Shown: positions 32,780-45,536, numbered from the stretch's first letter. The stretch: 64,000 bases of DNA from Gymnothorax reevesii (GCA_029721435.1 CM056574.1:3407501-3471500), one strand, 5' to 3'. Notes: generated by a model not told the origin, from the letters alone. A program made the numbers and translations.

Positions 32780-33157
32780 GTACGAGGGAGAGACAAACCA
32801 TGAACCGACAACAGAGTTTTGGGCACCCAACGCTCATCGATGCACCAGGAAACAAAGATTATCCCGTCTGGTCCACATCGATAGAAGGGTGACTGTGGCA
32901 CAGGTTGCAGAGAATTTTAATGAGCCAGTGAAGGAGGTCACCTGGTCCAGTGACCCCGTTTTCTTTTCCGTCATGTGCTTGAGCTGCGAACATCATGAAG
33001 AAGATGAGGTCAGAGATGAGGTCAGGATGCACTGTGGGAGAAAGATGAGCTGCTGGAGGGAGTGTGATGCTCTGGGAAATGTTTAGCTGTGTCCGCAGCG
33101 CAAGGCGGACCAACACAGTATTAACGGGTGGTTTTAATGTTGTGGCTGATTGATGTA
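32780..33157 (+). pseudogene. Internally deleted Tc1-like transposase remnant
   Basis: A plus-strand relic of a second Tc1 family. Words such as ACAACAGAGTTTTGGGCACC, CGTCTGGTCCACATCGATAG and GGGAGTGTGATGCTCTGGG match in order the transposase body of a fish Tc1 family I recall. It ends in the arm GGTGGTTTTAATGTTGTGGC and TGATTGATGTA. Most of the gene between these blocks is deleted and the left arm is absent. Confidence 0.6.
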
Positions 33158-33290
33158 TGTTTTGGCCACACTGAGCAGTAACTCGTAGGAACAGTGCTGG
33201 TCATTTAGAGACAGGTGTCAGGGCCCTATTCAGACAGCGTGTCAGACTCAATAATGCCTCTGTCAGTTACGAAGATGGTTTGCTGAGGAA

Positions 33291-34021
33291 CACTACCTGA
33301 CAAAAGTATTAGGACGTCCCTCATTCTCACTCAACGTTGGATTTACGTGTTATATTATATACTAGCTGCTACCTGCTATTCTGAGTGAAATTGCCATTTT
33401 TTTTTTGCGTGCATGACCGTTTTTCAAAAATCAGGCGACATCAAGTCCTTCCTGGTGTCCAAGTGGATATTCACACCAAATTTGGTGATAATCGGTTGAG
33501 AAATGTAGGAGAAAAGCGTGTACATACTCACAGACAGACAGACATCGACCTCAAATATTTTATAGATGCGAGTGTCGTAGGAATTTAATGGTGTCCCTAA
33601 ATGTACATGTAAACATCACAGAACAATACTGAACATTTGGAGAAGCTACAGATGTACATTTTGGCATATTTTTTCTCTGTGCGAAAAAACTCTCATGTTT
33701 GGTATGTCATAAGTAAGAGATATTATCATAAATTGTCCTCACAAGATGGTTATTTTCAAGCTCGCATTGTTATAAAGGAAGATCAATGGCTACTATTGTT
33801 CCAAACATTATGATCAGGTGTGGCGCATGGAGTGATTTTGATTCTCAATAAAAGGAGGGTCGAGACATAGAAAAATTTAGTACGGTGTATCCAAAATGGG
33901 GTTTGTATTTTTATGTGAATAAACAACTATTTCCAAACATGATACGTACAGTATTTTCTACCGCAGTGTACGCAAATCACACACATAAATAGTGACGTCC
34001 TAATACTTTTGTCAGGCAGTG
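33291..34021. mobile_element. MITE with Tc1-type inverted ends
   Basis: Left CACTACCTGACAAAAGTATT continuing AGGACGTC matches the inverted right end at 27 of 28 positions. The right side is followed by TA; the left TA is mutated. It contains no transposase. Within it, about 33360-33600 looks like a separate inserted repeat (GATAATCGGTTGAGAAATG, then a CAGACAGACAGACA run). Length 731 bases. Confidence 0.8.
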
Positions 34022-34764
34022 TAAATCCTCACGCCTCAGGCACAGAGAGGAACAGTAACGTGACACAGCAGTTAATCAGAGTGAGGTTCATAAGTATTTG
34101 GACGGTGATATATCGACATGAAGGGCAGTGCCTCCTGCAGGCTTCACTACATGAGAACATGGACACCTACACATGAAACCTGACCGCTGCCAGTTTAATT
34201 ATTCATACGTATGTGGCGTGAATCTGCCAGGAAATACAGCCATTTACATTTATGTCCCTGTCCAAACACTTTTGAACCTCACTCTACACCCCGGTGACCT
34301 GGTGCGTCAGAATAATGTTCCTCATTGCCTAAGACTGTATCCCTGTCTAAATACTCATGACAACACGGTATATCCTGCTTTATTCTCTCCGTATGCCTGC
34401 AGTGCTGCGCTTCTGACTCGTGAGCAGATCTCCAGAGAAAATCGTGTGGGGAAAAAGGCAGTTAATTAAAGTTCTGTCATTTTTTCCCCTCCCGCTGGCT
34501 TGTGTGGCCGTTTCAGGGCTTTTCTGGCCGGTCGTGCGGCGAGGTGTCGAGAGAGACGATCGGTGAGCCGGTGAGATCTTCACACCCAGGGCTCTGAACA
34601 ATGTGAGACGCCCGAGCGAGAGTGGCCAGATACGGACACCGCTGTCTCACTCCAGTGACAGAGCCTCCACAACCTCTTTCTCTAGCTTGGGAAAGGAAAA
34701 CTTTCAGAAAAAGTGCCTCAGTTTTTTGCCAAAATGACTTACAATAACCTTTGAGTACCATAAT
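34022..34764. other. Intron sequence without a gene
   Basis: No gene. A Tc1-type end word (CATAAGTATTTGGACGG) lies at about 34090 without a matching second end. Confidence 0.45.
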
Positions 34765-34768
34765 TATT

Positions 34769-34945
34769 ACCATCCATCCATCCATCCATCCATTATCTGA
34801 GCGGCTATACCCCGGTCGCTTTGATCATCATAAGTGGATGTTGGGGAGCTGGCCGAGGTCTATCCCAGCATGCATTGGGAGACAGTCAGGAATATGGGCA
34901 GTATTTCATTCCATAGGGTTAATCCCTCCACCCAACACCCTGTGA
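34769..34945 (-). mobile_element. LINE-type 3' tail fragment with (TGGA)n
   Basis: On the minus strand it reads GCATGCTGGGATAGACCTCG...ATAGCCGCTCAGATAATGG then (TGGA)n. This is the familiar 3' tail of fish L2/CR1-type LINEs or SINEs sharing it. An opposite-orientation relative lies at 60015-60152. Confidence 0.6.
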
Positions 34946-35289
34946 TGTCACTTCCCTTCATCGTGAAAACTCTGAAGGGCAGCAGGGGGTAGGGACCCAA
35001 TTAACGGTTGTTTGGAATGTCCTTCGATATATTTCGCAGCTGCTGGTTTCTGCTTGAGCAACTGTAAACAAACGCAGCCAGTCAATGGGAGAGCTGCTGT
35101 CACAGACTATTTATCGGTTTCGCAGTAGCTTTGTAACCAACTGTTTCGCTTTCATAAGGTGACAAATTTCCACGGGTTAAAAAAAAGAAAAAAAATTCAT
35201 GACTAGCATTAGCTAGTCGACTGCAGTAAGCCATCAAGTTAGGTCTGTGAGCTTTCTGTACACTAGCTACCTGTTAGCCACCGTTGTTG
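34946..35289. other. Intron sequence without a gene
   Basis: About 340 bases, nothing recognised. Confidence 0.5.
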
Positions 35290-35990
35290 TCATTATATCC
35301 ATGAACGGCAAATGGCGTTCCGGGATATTATGTTTTTGGTCCGACCGCCACCGCCACCGCTGCCACGCCGCCCTACCTGTTAACGCGATAACTTCAGTAA
35401 TATTTCAATTAGAAATTTCAAGTTTTGCATATAAGTAAGTATCATAAAGAGGAAAGGCTGATTCAATTTTGGACAATTTACCAGGGGCCAAAAACTGAAA
35501 AAATCACTGTTTTTATCATATATCTGGAAATATTTGTCCGATTGACCTTAAATCAAGTGCAAATGAAAGGACATGACCTGAGGATGTGTCCCATAATGAC
35601 ATTATACCTGTTTGGTTCAAAATTTTCACACAAGGTGGAGCTTTGTCACATAAAATTCACCATTTTTCACATATCTTTGGAACTATTTGTCCAATTGACA
35701 TGAAACTATGTGCAACTGCAAGGTCATGACCTCACAACGTGTCACATGATGACATCATACCTGTATGGTTCAATATTTTGCCACCAGGTGGTTCTTTGTG
35801 ATGGAAAATTACCATTTTGGCCATATCTTCAGAACCATTTGTCCGATTGACCTGAAATTAAGTTCAAATGAAAGGTCATGACCTGAGGGGCTTTATATTG
35901 TATTGGGTCTATTCAAGGATTGGGGAATTGGAGGATTGGGGGCGTTCAGGGATATACTCCAAGCCGTCGCCTCTGACGGCATAAGCCTAG
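35290..35990 (+). mobile_element. Helitron-like non-autonomous element, copy 1
   Basis: Starts TCATTATATCC and ends with a hairpin GCCGTC-GCCTCT-GACGGC followed after six bases by CTAG and then T. A TC start, a terminal hairpin and a CTRR-T end are the standard Helitron marks; there are no inverted ends or target duplication. Inside, a unit of about 151 bases occurs about 2.5 times (starts near 35521, 35672, 35824, each with ATTTGTCC[G/A]ATTGAC). A second copy lies inverted at 44853-45536. The base before the TC start is G, not A, so the 5' boundary is uncertain. Confidence 0.68.
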
Positions 35991-38516
35991 TTTTCTTGAA
36001 TGACGTTGCATCACACACGTCACTAGGCTCGGGCAGTCACACAGCATTGTGGGAGCAAAGTGACCGTTGCTTGCTGACTTTGGAAGCAGTTGTTTTGTAG
36101 GGCCCTTTGAAGAGAGGAGTTTTACGCACTTTGGACTGTAATGCCCTTCAATATGGCTGAGGTGGGCGTGGCCCTCATTATGGGCACTTTGAAGTGAACA
36201 ACCCAAACTTTAGAAATGCAGTCATTGTCTGGATACCAATCCATCTCAGAGGGGTACAGCCATCTCTTACACACCCCCCTGGAGTCTCCAGTTACCCTAA
36301 CGCATGCCACAGTTTCAGGGGTTTGATATAAGCGATGAACATCACTGCAACCATCTATGTGACTCAGTAAAAATAGCGCACTGCTTCTGTCGGTCGCACA
36401 GGGGAGGCGCACTGAGGTAATTACTCCCAGGTAACGCAGTAATGGACGGAGTCCTCCAGGGACAAATCGACCGTGAGCGCACTCTCTATTTCCGACACGG
36501 CTCTTACTGTCAAGGCTTATTTCACCATCCTGATAATCCAGTGTGTGTGTTCCTGCTCCGCTGAAATACAGAGAGCAGAGAGGGGTGCATTATGGGTAAA
36601 CAGCATGTTGGGGGCTGTGATTTTGGAGCACCGGGCTTCTGGTGTTCTGGCAATTTATGTAAAACTGCAAATCTCAGTTTTAGTTCCCATTTACCGAAAA
36701 CCATTTGAATTCTCAAGGTCGATTAAACCAGCACACCGTGTACAATCCTCTGATGCTAAAATAAAAAGTTGTTTAATTTCACCCAAACCTTCCCTGCCTT
36801 GAAATGGAACGTTGTTAATGTGTTTTGTTACTAAAGAACTGTCTTGTGCTGCATTGCAGTCCCAAGAATTATGGTTCCGAAATAGACTGAATGGTTTACT
36901 CTGACAGCTTTCACAACCCTTGAACATCTTTCAAGGGTTCCACGTAGAAAGCAAAAAAAATGAGAAAAGGAACCCTATAATGCACCGTAAAGCGCTTGAA
37001 TAAAATTCTCATGAGGAGCGAATAGACTCTTTCTCTCAGTACATTATCATGCATTAAAAGGTCTCTCTCTCCATCTCTCCGCCAGAACTCTGAGGTGTAT
37101 CTCTCTCTCTCATATAGTCACTCCAGGAAAGAGCACTCAGCAGTGTCAATCAAATCACACCCAACACGGGGCCAGTTAATGGCCGTGTGCAGTGCAGAAC
37201 ACTCCCAGTGATGTCAGGAAGAGCTGCAGGTAAATGAGTTTGAACTGGACTAATGGAGCAGGTGCCGTCGAATTGGCTAAACTAATGATGACAGCCGAGA
37301 TTTTCAAATATTGATCATTCTGGGCTGAATGACCCTTCCTTTGCGCTTGTGGAAAGAGTTCAGCTACTTTGACCAATAAACAGCACAGATTGTTCCATTT
37401 ATCAGTGAGGAGAGAAGGCTAGGGCTGGATTTTGATTGTACGGCTAGATTTGATGGTCCCTGCTTGACAGCGTCGTGAAGAGCAGTGATTTATCAAAACG
37501 TGCCCAAATTTAAACACGACTAATCGATTGTAGAAATAACACCGGCTAGTTCAAATGGAGGATCACAGCACAGCCTGTATTTGGCGATGTCAAATAGCAG
37601 GGATTCATCACTTCACCAGTTTGAATCCAGAAAAAGAACATTACCCAGCTGTTGGCTTCTAGAACTTCCCTACACAATTCAAAGCCAGGGTGAGGCTGGA
37701 GCGGAGGTTTAATGACCAAATCATCTGTCACTGCTGCATGAAAAAAACTATTTATGTAATGCAGAACAGTCAGCAATTATTGTAATTAAGACACAATTAT
37801 ACTTTTGAACACATTTCTAAAAGCACATTAGGTTCCAAACGATGATTAGGAGGTTAAGGCAGAGAGTATTATGTTTAATGAGCATCATCAGTCTGATGTA
37901 GAAATAACAACCCCTTTCAGCTGGCGCCCCTGTCCATGGGTCAGGTATCAGTGAGGAGAACATTGATCTGCATTATTCTTTAAAAATATTAAATGAATCC
38001 AGCATAACCAAATATCTCTCTTCATGTTCATTTCTAAATAAAAAAAATAACCCTTGGGCATTGTGCTGCGGAGATAAGCTGAAGAGTTCAGCTCAGAAAG
38101 GTCAGTTTAGCACAGTTTTTGGATATTGTGAATTATAAGTCGATTCTAAGCGTTGAAAAAAGAATAGCCGGTCAGTCGTGCGGAAAAGGGGGGCCGTGTC
38201 AGCTGCAAAACTCTCACGAGCAGTTTTGGCACGAGCCCGGGGGTACGCGTGAGACCTCCTTTCTCACCAACTGCTACAAGCGCGTGTGGGAGTTGCTTGG
38301 AAAGGTTCGAGGCCGATCCGTTTTTTTTATTACCATTCATCGCATGCGGCAGGCTTTTACTGCTTTGAGCCGCTGCTGGCCCGCGCTCAGGCTTATTGGC
38401 ACATTGGATTTGACGCGCTCGGTAATGACGCTTAAATGATTACGATCGAAGCCTCCCCGCATCTTAGGGTGAGCAGCGTCGCTTTCACGCTGTTCTCATA
38501 CCAGCGGGAGGTGACG
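35991..38516. other. Intron sequence without a gene
   Basis: Mainly unique sequence. A 106-codon plus frame at 38119-38439 has no recognisable domain; it lies in a CpG-rich patch that may be part of an unknown repeat. No exon supported. Confidence 0.45.
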
Positions 38517-38524
38517 TAGCGCTA

Positions 38525-38601
38525 ACAATAGGGACTTCAATCAACGGCGGATTTTGAGACGGCTACGGCACCCAGAAATACATCTGCGCTCCGCTGATCG
38601 A
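38525..38601 (+). repeat. Dispersed repeat fragment, copy 1
   Basis: AATAGGGACTT, GGCGGATTTTG, GACGGCT and ATACATCTG words occur in the same order, inverted, at about 42557-42636. Length of shared part is about 75-80 bases. Class unknown. Confidence 0.55.
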
Positions 38602-40434
38602 GACTTAAGCCGGTGTGCCGGAGTTGCCTTGCCATAGCAGGCTGATCTAGTACGGGGGAAGATCCAATCTCACGTAGTCGAGACAACGCGTGGTCCAGGT
38701 GATTGCATTCAAGCTATAGTTGGTAATCCTGTTCAGAAACACTTTTTGTTATACTGGATGAAATGGTCCATCTATCCTGAGAGTAGTCAATACATTATGT
38801 ATTCAGAAAAAGGAACGAAAAGAATCTGACCTCTGTGTCGGCTGGAGGACTGTAAAAACTGTAAAAACTCTGACAAATCCCTGCCATTTGGTCCGAATGA
38901 AAAGAACCAATCAGATGCTTCTGCTGCCCCCGCCCCCCTCTGTTCCTCCCTCCTCCCCTCGTGCTGCTCATCACGTTTCACCGCTGCCCGAAATATTCAG
39001 CCAATAGTTGTCGGTAATACACCTTTGGTGTTGTATTCGCCATAAAACTCTGAAGAAGAAGAAGGAATCTTTGCCGATTTGAGCGGGGGCGTTGTTTACA
39101 GTCAGCGGTCCGGCGATTATAACGGGAAACGTGAGGTCTTTGGGGAACAAGACGGATGAGCGCGGCGCTGGTGAAGACCCAGAGGGAATACTGTGTGTAG
39201 CATTTTTACTTCAGTGAAACATGGCTGAACTCACTGAAGAAGGGAGCTAGGTTTGCGCTTCATGTGAGTGAGAGGTGGTGTCCCGGACATGTGAACGTGA
39301 AGAAGCGCCTCTGTACCCCGGACTCTGAACTGCTTGCTGTGGAAATGCGCCTGTATTATTTACCAAAGAAGTTAACGTTCACCATTGTGATTGCTGTTTA
39401 CGTTTCTCTGTCAGCTGATGCGGTGGTGGCCTTTGACTCGAAATGCGTGTATTCACTTCTTTGCATTGACTTTGAATGCAATTTGTCATGCGAAAAATTT
39501 GTTCCGCGTCCAGTGTGAAAGCGGTTAAAGCCGGTCGTCCGTACTGGTGACGTGGATGGAACTGGCACACCATTCTACCGTTTAGTATTGTAAATTAGTT
39601 AATCAATCCTCAGATTGCTAATCAAGCAAAGTAATAGAGTTATCGTTTGTTTAATGGAGAGGATTCCGCCCACCCTAACTGACCTCTGGCGGTGCATCAC
39701 TGCATACAATACAAAACGTCTGAGGTTAGTATTGCTAAACATGACATGCTAGCTTGAAAGCTACTATAATAATATAGTTTACGAACAGGTGAATGAGACA
39801 TGAGGAAGTCTGGTTAATGTCCAAAATGTGTGGAAATGGCTGAGTCGGCTCCCCTCTGCCCTGCTGAGTCTTACTGTCAGATGTGCGTTCAAGTTTGGGG
39901 GGGCGTGGCTTTGGACGGAGCACTGACGGGAGGGGGTGGAGCTTAGAGGAGGAGCCACTTTCAGATCTTGCCAGCTCTTCTACATTACCAACAATAGCTT
40001 TAAAATATTTTCATTGGATTTATGAGATGAATTGTGTTCTGCAATTGATAGTGACACACTATACATGACATGTTTCAGCGAACCATTCCTTAAAATTACG
40101 GTACTTCTATGAAGTCGATTGAAAAACTTTCAAAGACGAGGCTAATGCGCGGAATGTGAACTATAACATCAGTATAGTAAGAGCACAATTTCAACCGCAC
40201 ATACAGAACACAAAAACACGCTGAAAAAGACCGTGATTTTCAGCGAGCGCTGCACTGCAATCAGCCCGGAATTTTAGGCATTTGACGTAAACAGATGGCC
40301 AGCCTGGCGCTTATTGTCACGTACCTATACTGTGTATATTTCACTGTATAAAACCATAGTGAACATCTTCTGCTATAGGCTGTACTCTCCCCTCATACTT
40401 GCATTGCATACGGTGTACGATTTCTCTGTAAACC
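38602..40434. other. Intron sequence without a gene
   Basis: No gene supported. A (GAA)n stretch at 39050-39063 may be the tail of an old retroelement. Otherwise nothing recognised. Confidence 0.45.
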
Positions 40435-40442
40435 CTATAGGA

Positions 40443-40949
40443 CAGGGGTGGCCAACCCTGGTCCTGGAGAGCCGCAGTGTCTGCTGATTTTTGGTGTTAC
40501 TTTGCACTCGACTGATGGATTAAACTAGTTGATTACTTACTTAACTGATCTCACCTGGTGTCTCAGGCTTAATTTGGCAATCAAGCAATTAATTTGGTAC
40601 TTGAGCCAATCAAGCAATTAGCAGGAATAACCCACAGGACTCCTAGAGCAAATTAAGCAGACTTGCAGGTTGTGAAAGATTTGTCAATGTGTTCGGATAT
40701 TTAGCGTAGTTGTAATGCAGGCAAAGTAGAAGTACAGAGTACAGATAAAAGTTTATAGAGCAGGGGTGGATAACGCTGATTCTGTAGAGCCAGAGGGTGT
40801 GCTGAGTTAGGTTTTATTTGGGTGGAGAAAACCAAAGACACCAGGTGATATAAGTGAAGGGTGTAATCAGCTGCTTTCATATATCAATCAAGTAACACTA
40901 AAAACCAGCAGACACTGCGGCTCTCCAGGACCAGGGTTGGCCACCCCTG
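40443..40949. mobile_element. hAT-like MITE with 8-base target duplication
   Basis: Inverted ends of about 44 bases start CAGGGGTGGCCAACCCTGGT and match almost perfectly. Flanks are CTATAGGA (40435-40442) and CTATAGGC (40950-40957), an 8-base duplication with one change, as expected for hAT elements. A degenerate extra end (CAGGGGTGGATAACGCTG) lies inside at about 40763, suggesting a nested or rearranged copy. No transposase. Confidence 0.88.
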
Positions 40950-41028
40950 CTATAGGCCCATATATCTATATTTACTCCAATGTACATTAGTGTCTTTATA
41001 CTCTCGTGCATATAGCACACATATACTG

Positions 41029-41031
<3 letters not shown>

Positions 41032-41086
<55 letters not shown>

Positions 41087-41094
41087 GTATACAT
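41032..41094. repeat. (AT)n then (GTAT)n microsatellite
   Basis: About 43 bases of AT followed by GTAT units, adjoining the Tc1 remnant at its TA target. Confidence 0.95.
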
Positions 41095-41095
41095 A

Positions 41096-42270
41096 CAGTG
41101 CCGTGAAAAGGTATTTGCTCCGTCCTGATTTTGTATTTTTGTGCATATTTGTCACACTTAAATGTTTCAGATCAGCAGATAAATTTTAATATTAGACAAA
41201 GACAAAAATACAAAATGCAGTTTTTAAATGATGATTTAATTTATTAAGGGAAAAAGCTATCCAAACCTACCTAGCCTGGTGTGAAAAAGTAATTGCCCCC
41301 TAAACCTAATAACTGGTTGTGCCACCCTCTGCGACAACAGCTGCAATCAAGTGTTTGTGATAACTGGCAATGAGTCTCTCACGTCACTGTGGAGGAATTG
41401 TGACCCAGTCTTCTTTGTAGAGTGTTTTGATTCAGCCACATTGGAGGGTTTTTGAGCATGAACGGCCTGTTTAAGGTCATGCCACAGCATCACAGTCGGA
41501 TTTAAGCCCGGACTTTGCTTAGGCCGCTCCAAAACCTTCAGTCTGTTTTTTTTTTAGCCATTCAGAGGTGGACTTGCAGGGGTGTTTCAGATCATTGTCC
41601 TGCTGCATAACCCAAGTGCGCTTCAGCTTGAGGTCACCAACTGTGGGTTGGACATTCTCCTTCAGATTTTCCGGTAGAGAGCAGAATTCATGATTCCATC
41701 CAGGTCCTGAAGCAGCAAAGCAGCCCAAACCCATCACACTACCACCACCATGTTAGACTTTTGGTATGATGTTCTTTTTATGAAATAATAAGTTAGTTTT
41801 ACTCCTGATGTAATGGGATGCACACCTTCCATAAAGTTCAACTTTTGCCTCGTCAGTCCGCAGAATATTTTCCCAAAAGTCTTCATCAAGATGTGTTTTG
41901 GCAAATGTGAGAGGAGCCTTTGTGTTCTTTTTGGTCAGCAGTAGTTTTCACCTTTGAACTCTCCCATGGATGCCATTTTTGCCCAGTCTCTGTCTTATTG
42001 TTGAATCATGAACACTGACTTTAACTGAGGCAAGTGAGGCCTGCAGTTCTTCACATGTTGTTCTGGGTTCTTTTGTGACCTCCTGGATGAGTAGTTGATG
42101 CGCTTTTGGAGTAATTCTGGTAGGCCAGCCACTCCTGGGAAGGTCCACCACTGTTACAAGTTTTCTCCATGTGTGGATAATGGCTCTCGCTGTGATTCTC
42201 TGGAGTCCCAAAGCCTTAGAAATGGCTTTGCCACCCTTTCCAGACTGATAGATGTCAATTTCTTTGTTTC
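41096..42270 (-). mobile_element. Tc1-like element remnant, one arm only
   Basis: The right arm in minus orientation begins after TA (41094-41095) with CAGTGCCGTGAAAAGGTATT, same family as 11860. The opposite arm is missing: similarity fades near 42270, at the start of the transposase, and unrelated sequence follows. Confidence 0.85.
41347..42270 (-). pseudogene. Tc1-like transposase, broken
   Basis: Minus strand, in pieces. An N-terminal helix-turn-helix part is readable from about 42270 (IDIYQSGKGGKAISKALGL, LPRSGWPTRITPKAHQLL). The Asp of LRTDEAKV is near 41855. A GCFAASGPG...VMQQDNDLKH part is at 41519-41737, and a last part, SPGLNPTVMLWHDLK, at 41347-41532. Frameshifts separate them. 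The last catalytic motif, normally SPDLNPIE, has lost its Glu (PTV), so it is dead on that ground alone. Confidence 0.9.
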
Positions 42271-42556
42271 TCAACCAAGAGAAACAAAATCTAAAATGCT
42301 GCAGGAATTTCACTTTCATTTGAAGATGTTTCGTCAGAAGACGTTTTCAGCCATTGCTGTGCGGTGCTGTCCGTTAAAAAAATCTTGTACATCATTCATC
42401 TGTCCAAAGATGTTGTGGTCCGCTGTTGACACTCGGCCACTCTGCTGTTCTTATACTTTTGTACATAACCACAACGGTCAGAAGGTTGTGACGTCGCCTG
42501 TACTGTTGTGAAAGTCAGCCCGTTGCTTACGGTCCCCACTATGGCTTTGAGGCTAC

Positions 42557-42636
42557 GGCACCAGCGTCAGGAGAGATTTATTTCCAGGCGCCAGAGCCGT
42601 CGCAAAATCCGCCTTTGCTTAAAGTCCCTATTAACA
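42557..42636 (-). repeat. Dispersed repeat fragment, copy 2
   Basis: Inverted relative of 38525-38601, sharing AATAGGGACTT, GGCGGATTTTG and CGACGGCTC-type words. Class unknown. Confidence 0.55.
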
Positions 42637-43491
42637 AGATAGAAGCGCCGCTCGTTTGCCACAGAACGCAAAGCACATTAATACAATATCACATCAATTA
42701 AATGCGCTGCCTGTACATTTTTTTTAAATATTTCAATCGAGTATTCTCTTATTTTACATGATCGCCGCACTGTCATTGTACTCCGAATCACAGGCAGAAC
42801 ATTTACGCGGAATTGTAATAGGCTATTAGTTCATTACTGCCACACATAATCTGTGACATTATCACAGATGATCTGAAATATTATGAGTTTCATAGTGATG
42901 GGTTATGGCACCACTGGACTACAGTTTTGGAAATGTCACTGGTCTCTCTCATTTGTAACCTTTACATCAGGGATGATCACAAGCTAGATGGCAAGTTTCA
43001 GTCTTTTGATCAAGCAGATAGTTCCATTTCTTTACCCTATTTTCAACAAACAGGGATTGAAATTTACCTCTGAAAGGGAAATAACTATACATCTACCATC
43101 CGTAGAGCGGATGAATTAAATAATAATTTTTACAACAGGATTAGTAATACACGTTTCACCATAACATCAGCCCATGCATGGTGTTTCATCTCGGCTTGTC
43201 ACTCTGTTGGTTGGACTCCGTGATCATTTCATGCCGGTCATATTTTTTCTCTTAACATGAAACTTGAACTTGACACTTTTACCTTTCACACTGTCACATG
43301 TGTAGTAAAAATCCCAGAGTTATTTAATATCCTACAGAGTTTATTTTGAGTCCCAGCCAACCCAAGATGGCTGGGTTGGTCTCATATAAAGTCCACTGAA
43401 ATTTTAATTATTTACGCACACATCGTAACCTACACACTTGAAAACACTCTAAGATTTGAACACACACACATACACAGGCACGCGCTAAATA
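42637..43491. other. Intron sequence without a gene
   Basis: Unique-looking sequence, nothing recognised. Confidence 0.5.
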
Positions 43492-43778
43492 CAGTCAGGT
43501 CCATAAATACTTGGACGTTGACAATGTCATTTTTTTTTTTTTTTAATGTAGCTGTAGAACACAGGAGTTGAAATCAAATAATTATATATAATAATTAATA
43601 TATAATATTAATTAATTATAAAATGAGTCTTACTCGATTCAGACAGTATTTTTGAAAACACACTTTCACTGAAGCTGAATGTCTCCACATCTTGACGGTT
43701 TCTTGTCAAATCCATCAGTGGCGAACAATACTAAACAATGAAAATTGTGTGTCTGTCCAAATATTTAATGACTTACTG
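43492..43778. mobile_element. Short MITE with Tc1-type ends
   Basis: TA lies on both sides (43490-43491, 43779-43780). Left end CAGTCAGGTCCATAAATACT-TGGAC; inverted right end CAGTAAGTCATTAAATATTT-GGAC. 287 bases, AT-rich centre, no coding capacity. Confidence 0.75.
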
Positions 43779-43810
43779 TACTTTGAGCACAAATGCTCAT
43801 ACAAGGGCAT

Positions 43811-44273
43811 GAACACACACACACACACACTCACACACACACACACAGACACACAGTGATGCGCGCGCACACACACACACACACACACGCAAACACATTC
43901 ACTGTCACTCACATGTGCATACATACAAATGCACACGCACACACACTGATACGCACACACACACACACTCACAGTCACTCAGATGTGCGCGCACTCATTC
44001 ACACACACACAATCCCGCGCACAAAACAAATGTATGCGCGCACACGCATTCACACTGTCACGCACATGCACACACAAACACACACTCACAATCACACACA
44101 TGCATGCTCAAACACACATCATAGACAGGCACACACACGCGCGCTCACAGTCTCAGACACACATACACACACACACATGGACATGCACACATTCACACTG
44201 TCACACACACACACACATACTCACACATACACACTCACAGTCAGACACACATGGATGTACAATCACACGCCCA

Positions 44274-44322
<49 letters not shown>
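43811..44322. repeat. (CA)n-rich microsatellite
   Basis: About 510 bases of interrupted CA with ATGTGC[G/A] and CACTCACAGTCA words repeated. His-Thr frames here are artefacts. Confidence 0.93.
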
Positions 44323-44852
44323 AAATTGCAGATAAAACCACTGTTTAAGGCAGATGTCTATTGCAGCTTCCCCCTGTGCCTGATCCTGATTTGCTTGCAT
44401 ACTTACTTTTTCAGGTCTGAGTCATTCCCATTACACAGCCAGTCTAAATATATCCGCCTCTGCACATAATTCTTGCACTACCACAGAGAACAAACGCTGT
44501 CTCCTCACTGGGTTCTGCATGAATAGCCCCTGTCGACTGGGACCTTCGCCTGATACTAATCACATACTGCTGAGCACAGTATAGACATGACACGAGACGA
44601 AGAACTGCACAGCAATTACATGCAAACTTGTGTTTGTTTGTTTGTCAGCAATTAAATTTGAGTTTTGTCTGCGTGCACGATAGAGATGTTCTGCTGAAGA
44701 AGCCATCCAGAGACGAACAACAGGGACCACATGTGATATGCAAAGCATACAATTTTTACAATGCTGTGTATATAGCAAAGAGCTGACTGCTTTGGGTCAG
44801 AACCAGACTGAGGTGGAGTGAATTCTCCCTACCCTGCATGTACTATTATGAA
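44323..44852. other. Intron sequence without a gene
   Basis: Unique-looking, nothing recognised. Confidence 0.5.
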
Positions 44853-45536
44853 CTAGGCTTATGCCGTCGGAGGCGACGGCTTTGGGTATATCCCCGAACG
44901 CCCCCAATCTTCCAATTCCCCAATCCTTGAATAGAACTTGAATAGACTTTCCTTTGAACTTAATTTCAGGTCAATCGGACAAATGGTTCTGAAGATATGG
45001 CCAAAATGGTCATTTTACATCAAAAAGCGCCACCTGGTGGCAAAATATTGAACCATATAGGTATGATGTCATCATGTGACACGTTGAGAGGTCATTACTT
45101 TGCAGTTGCACATAGTTTCATGTCAATTGGACAAATGGTTCTAAAGATATGGCAAAAATGGTGAATTTTATCTGACAAAGCTTCACCTTGTGTCAAAATT
45201 TTGTGCCAAACAGGTATAATGTCATTATGGGACACATCCTCAGGTCATGACCTTTCATTTGCACTTGATTTGAGGTCAATCGGACAAATATTTCCAGAGA
45301 CATGATAAAAAAAAAGTGATTTTTCAGTTTTTGGCCCCTGGTGGCCAATCTAGAAATTGTAAATTGTCCAAAAGCGAATCAGGTCTTCCTCTTTATGATG
45401 CTTGCCTATATGCAAAACATGAAATTTCTAATTGAAATATTACTGAAGTTATCGTGTTAACATGTAGGGCGGAGCGGCGGCGGCGGTCGGACCAAAAACA
45501 TAATATCCCTGGAACGCCGTTCGGGGATATAATTGA
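44853..45536 (-). mobile_element. Helitron-like non-autonomous element, copy 2
   Basis: Inverted relative of 35290-35990 along its whole length. On the minus strand it starts TCAATTATATCCCCGAACGG and ends with the hairpin GCCGTCG-CCTC-CGACGGC followed by ATAAGC, CTAG and T. The two stem halves are better matched here than in copy 1. The internal ~150-base repeats are also present. Confidence 0.68.

Noticed and set aside
38119..38439. 106-codon plus frame in a CpG-rich patch
   Set aside because: No recognisable domain, no splice or start support; lies among repeats.
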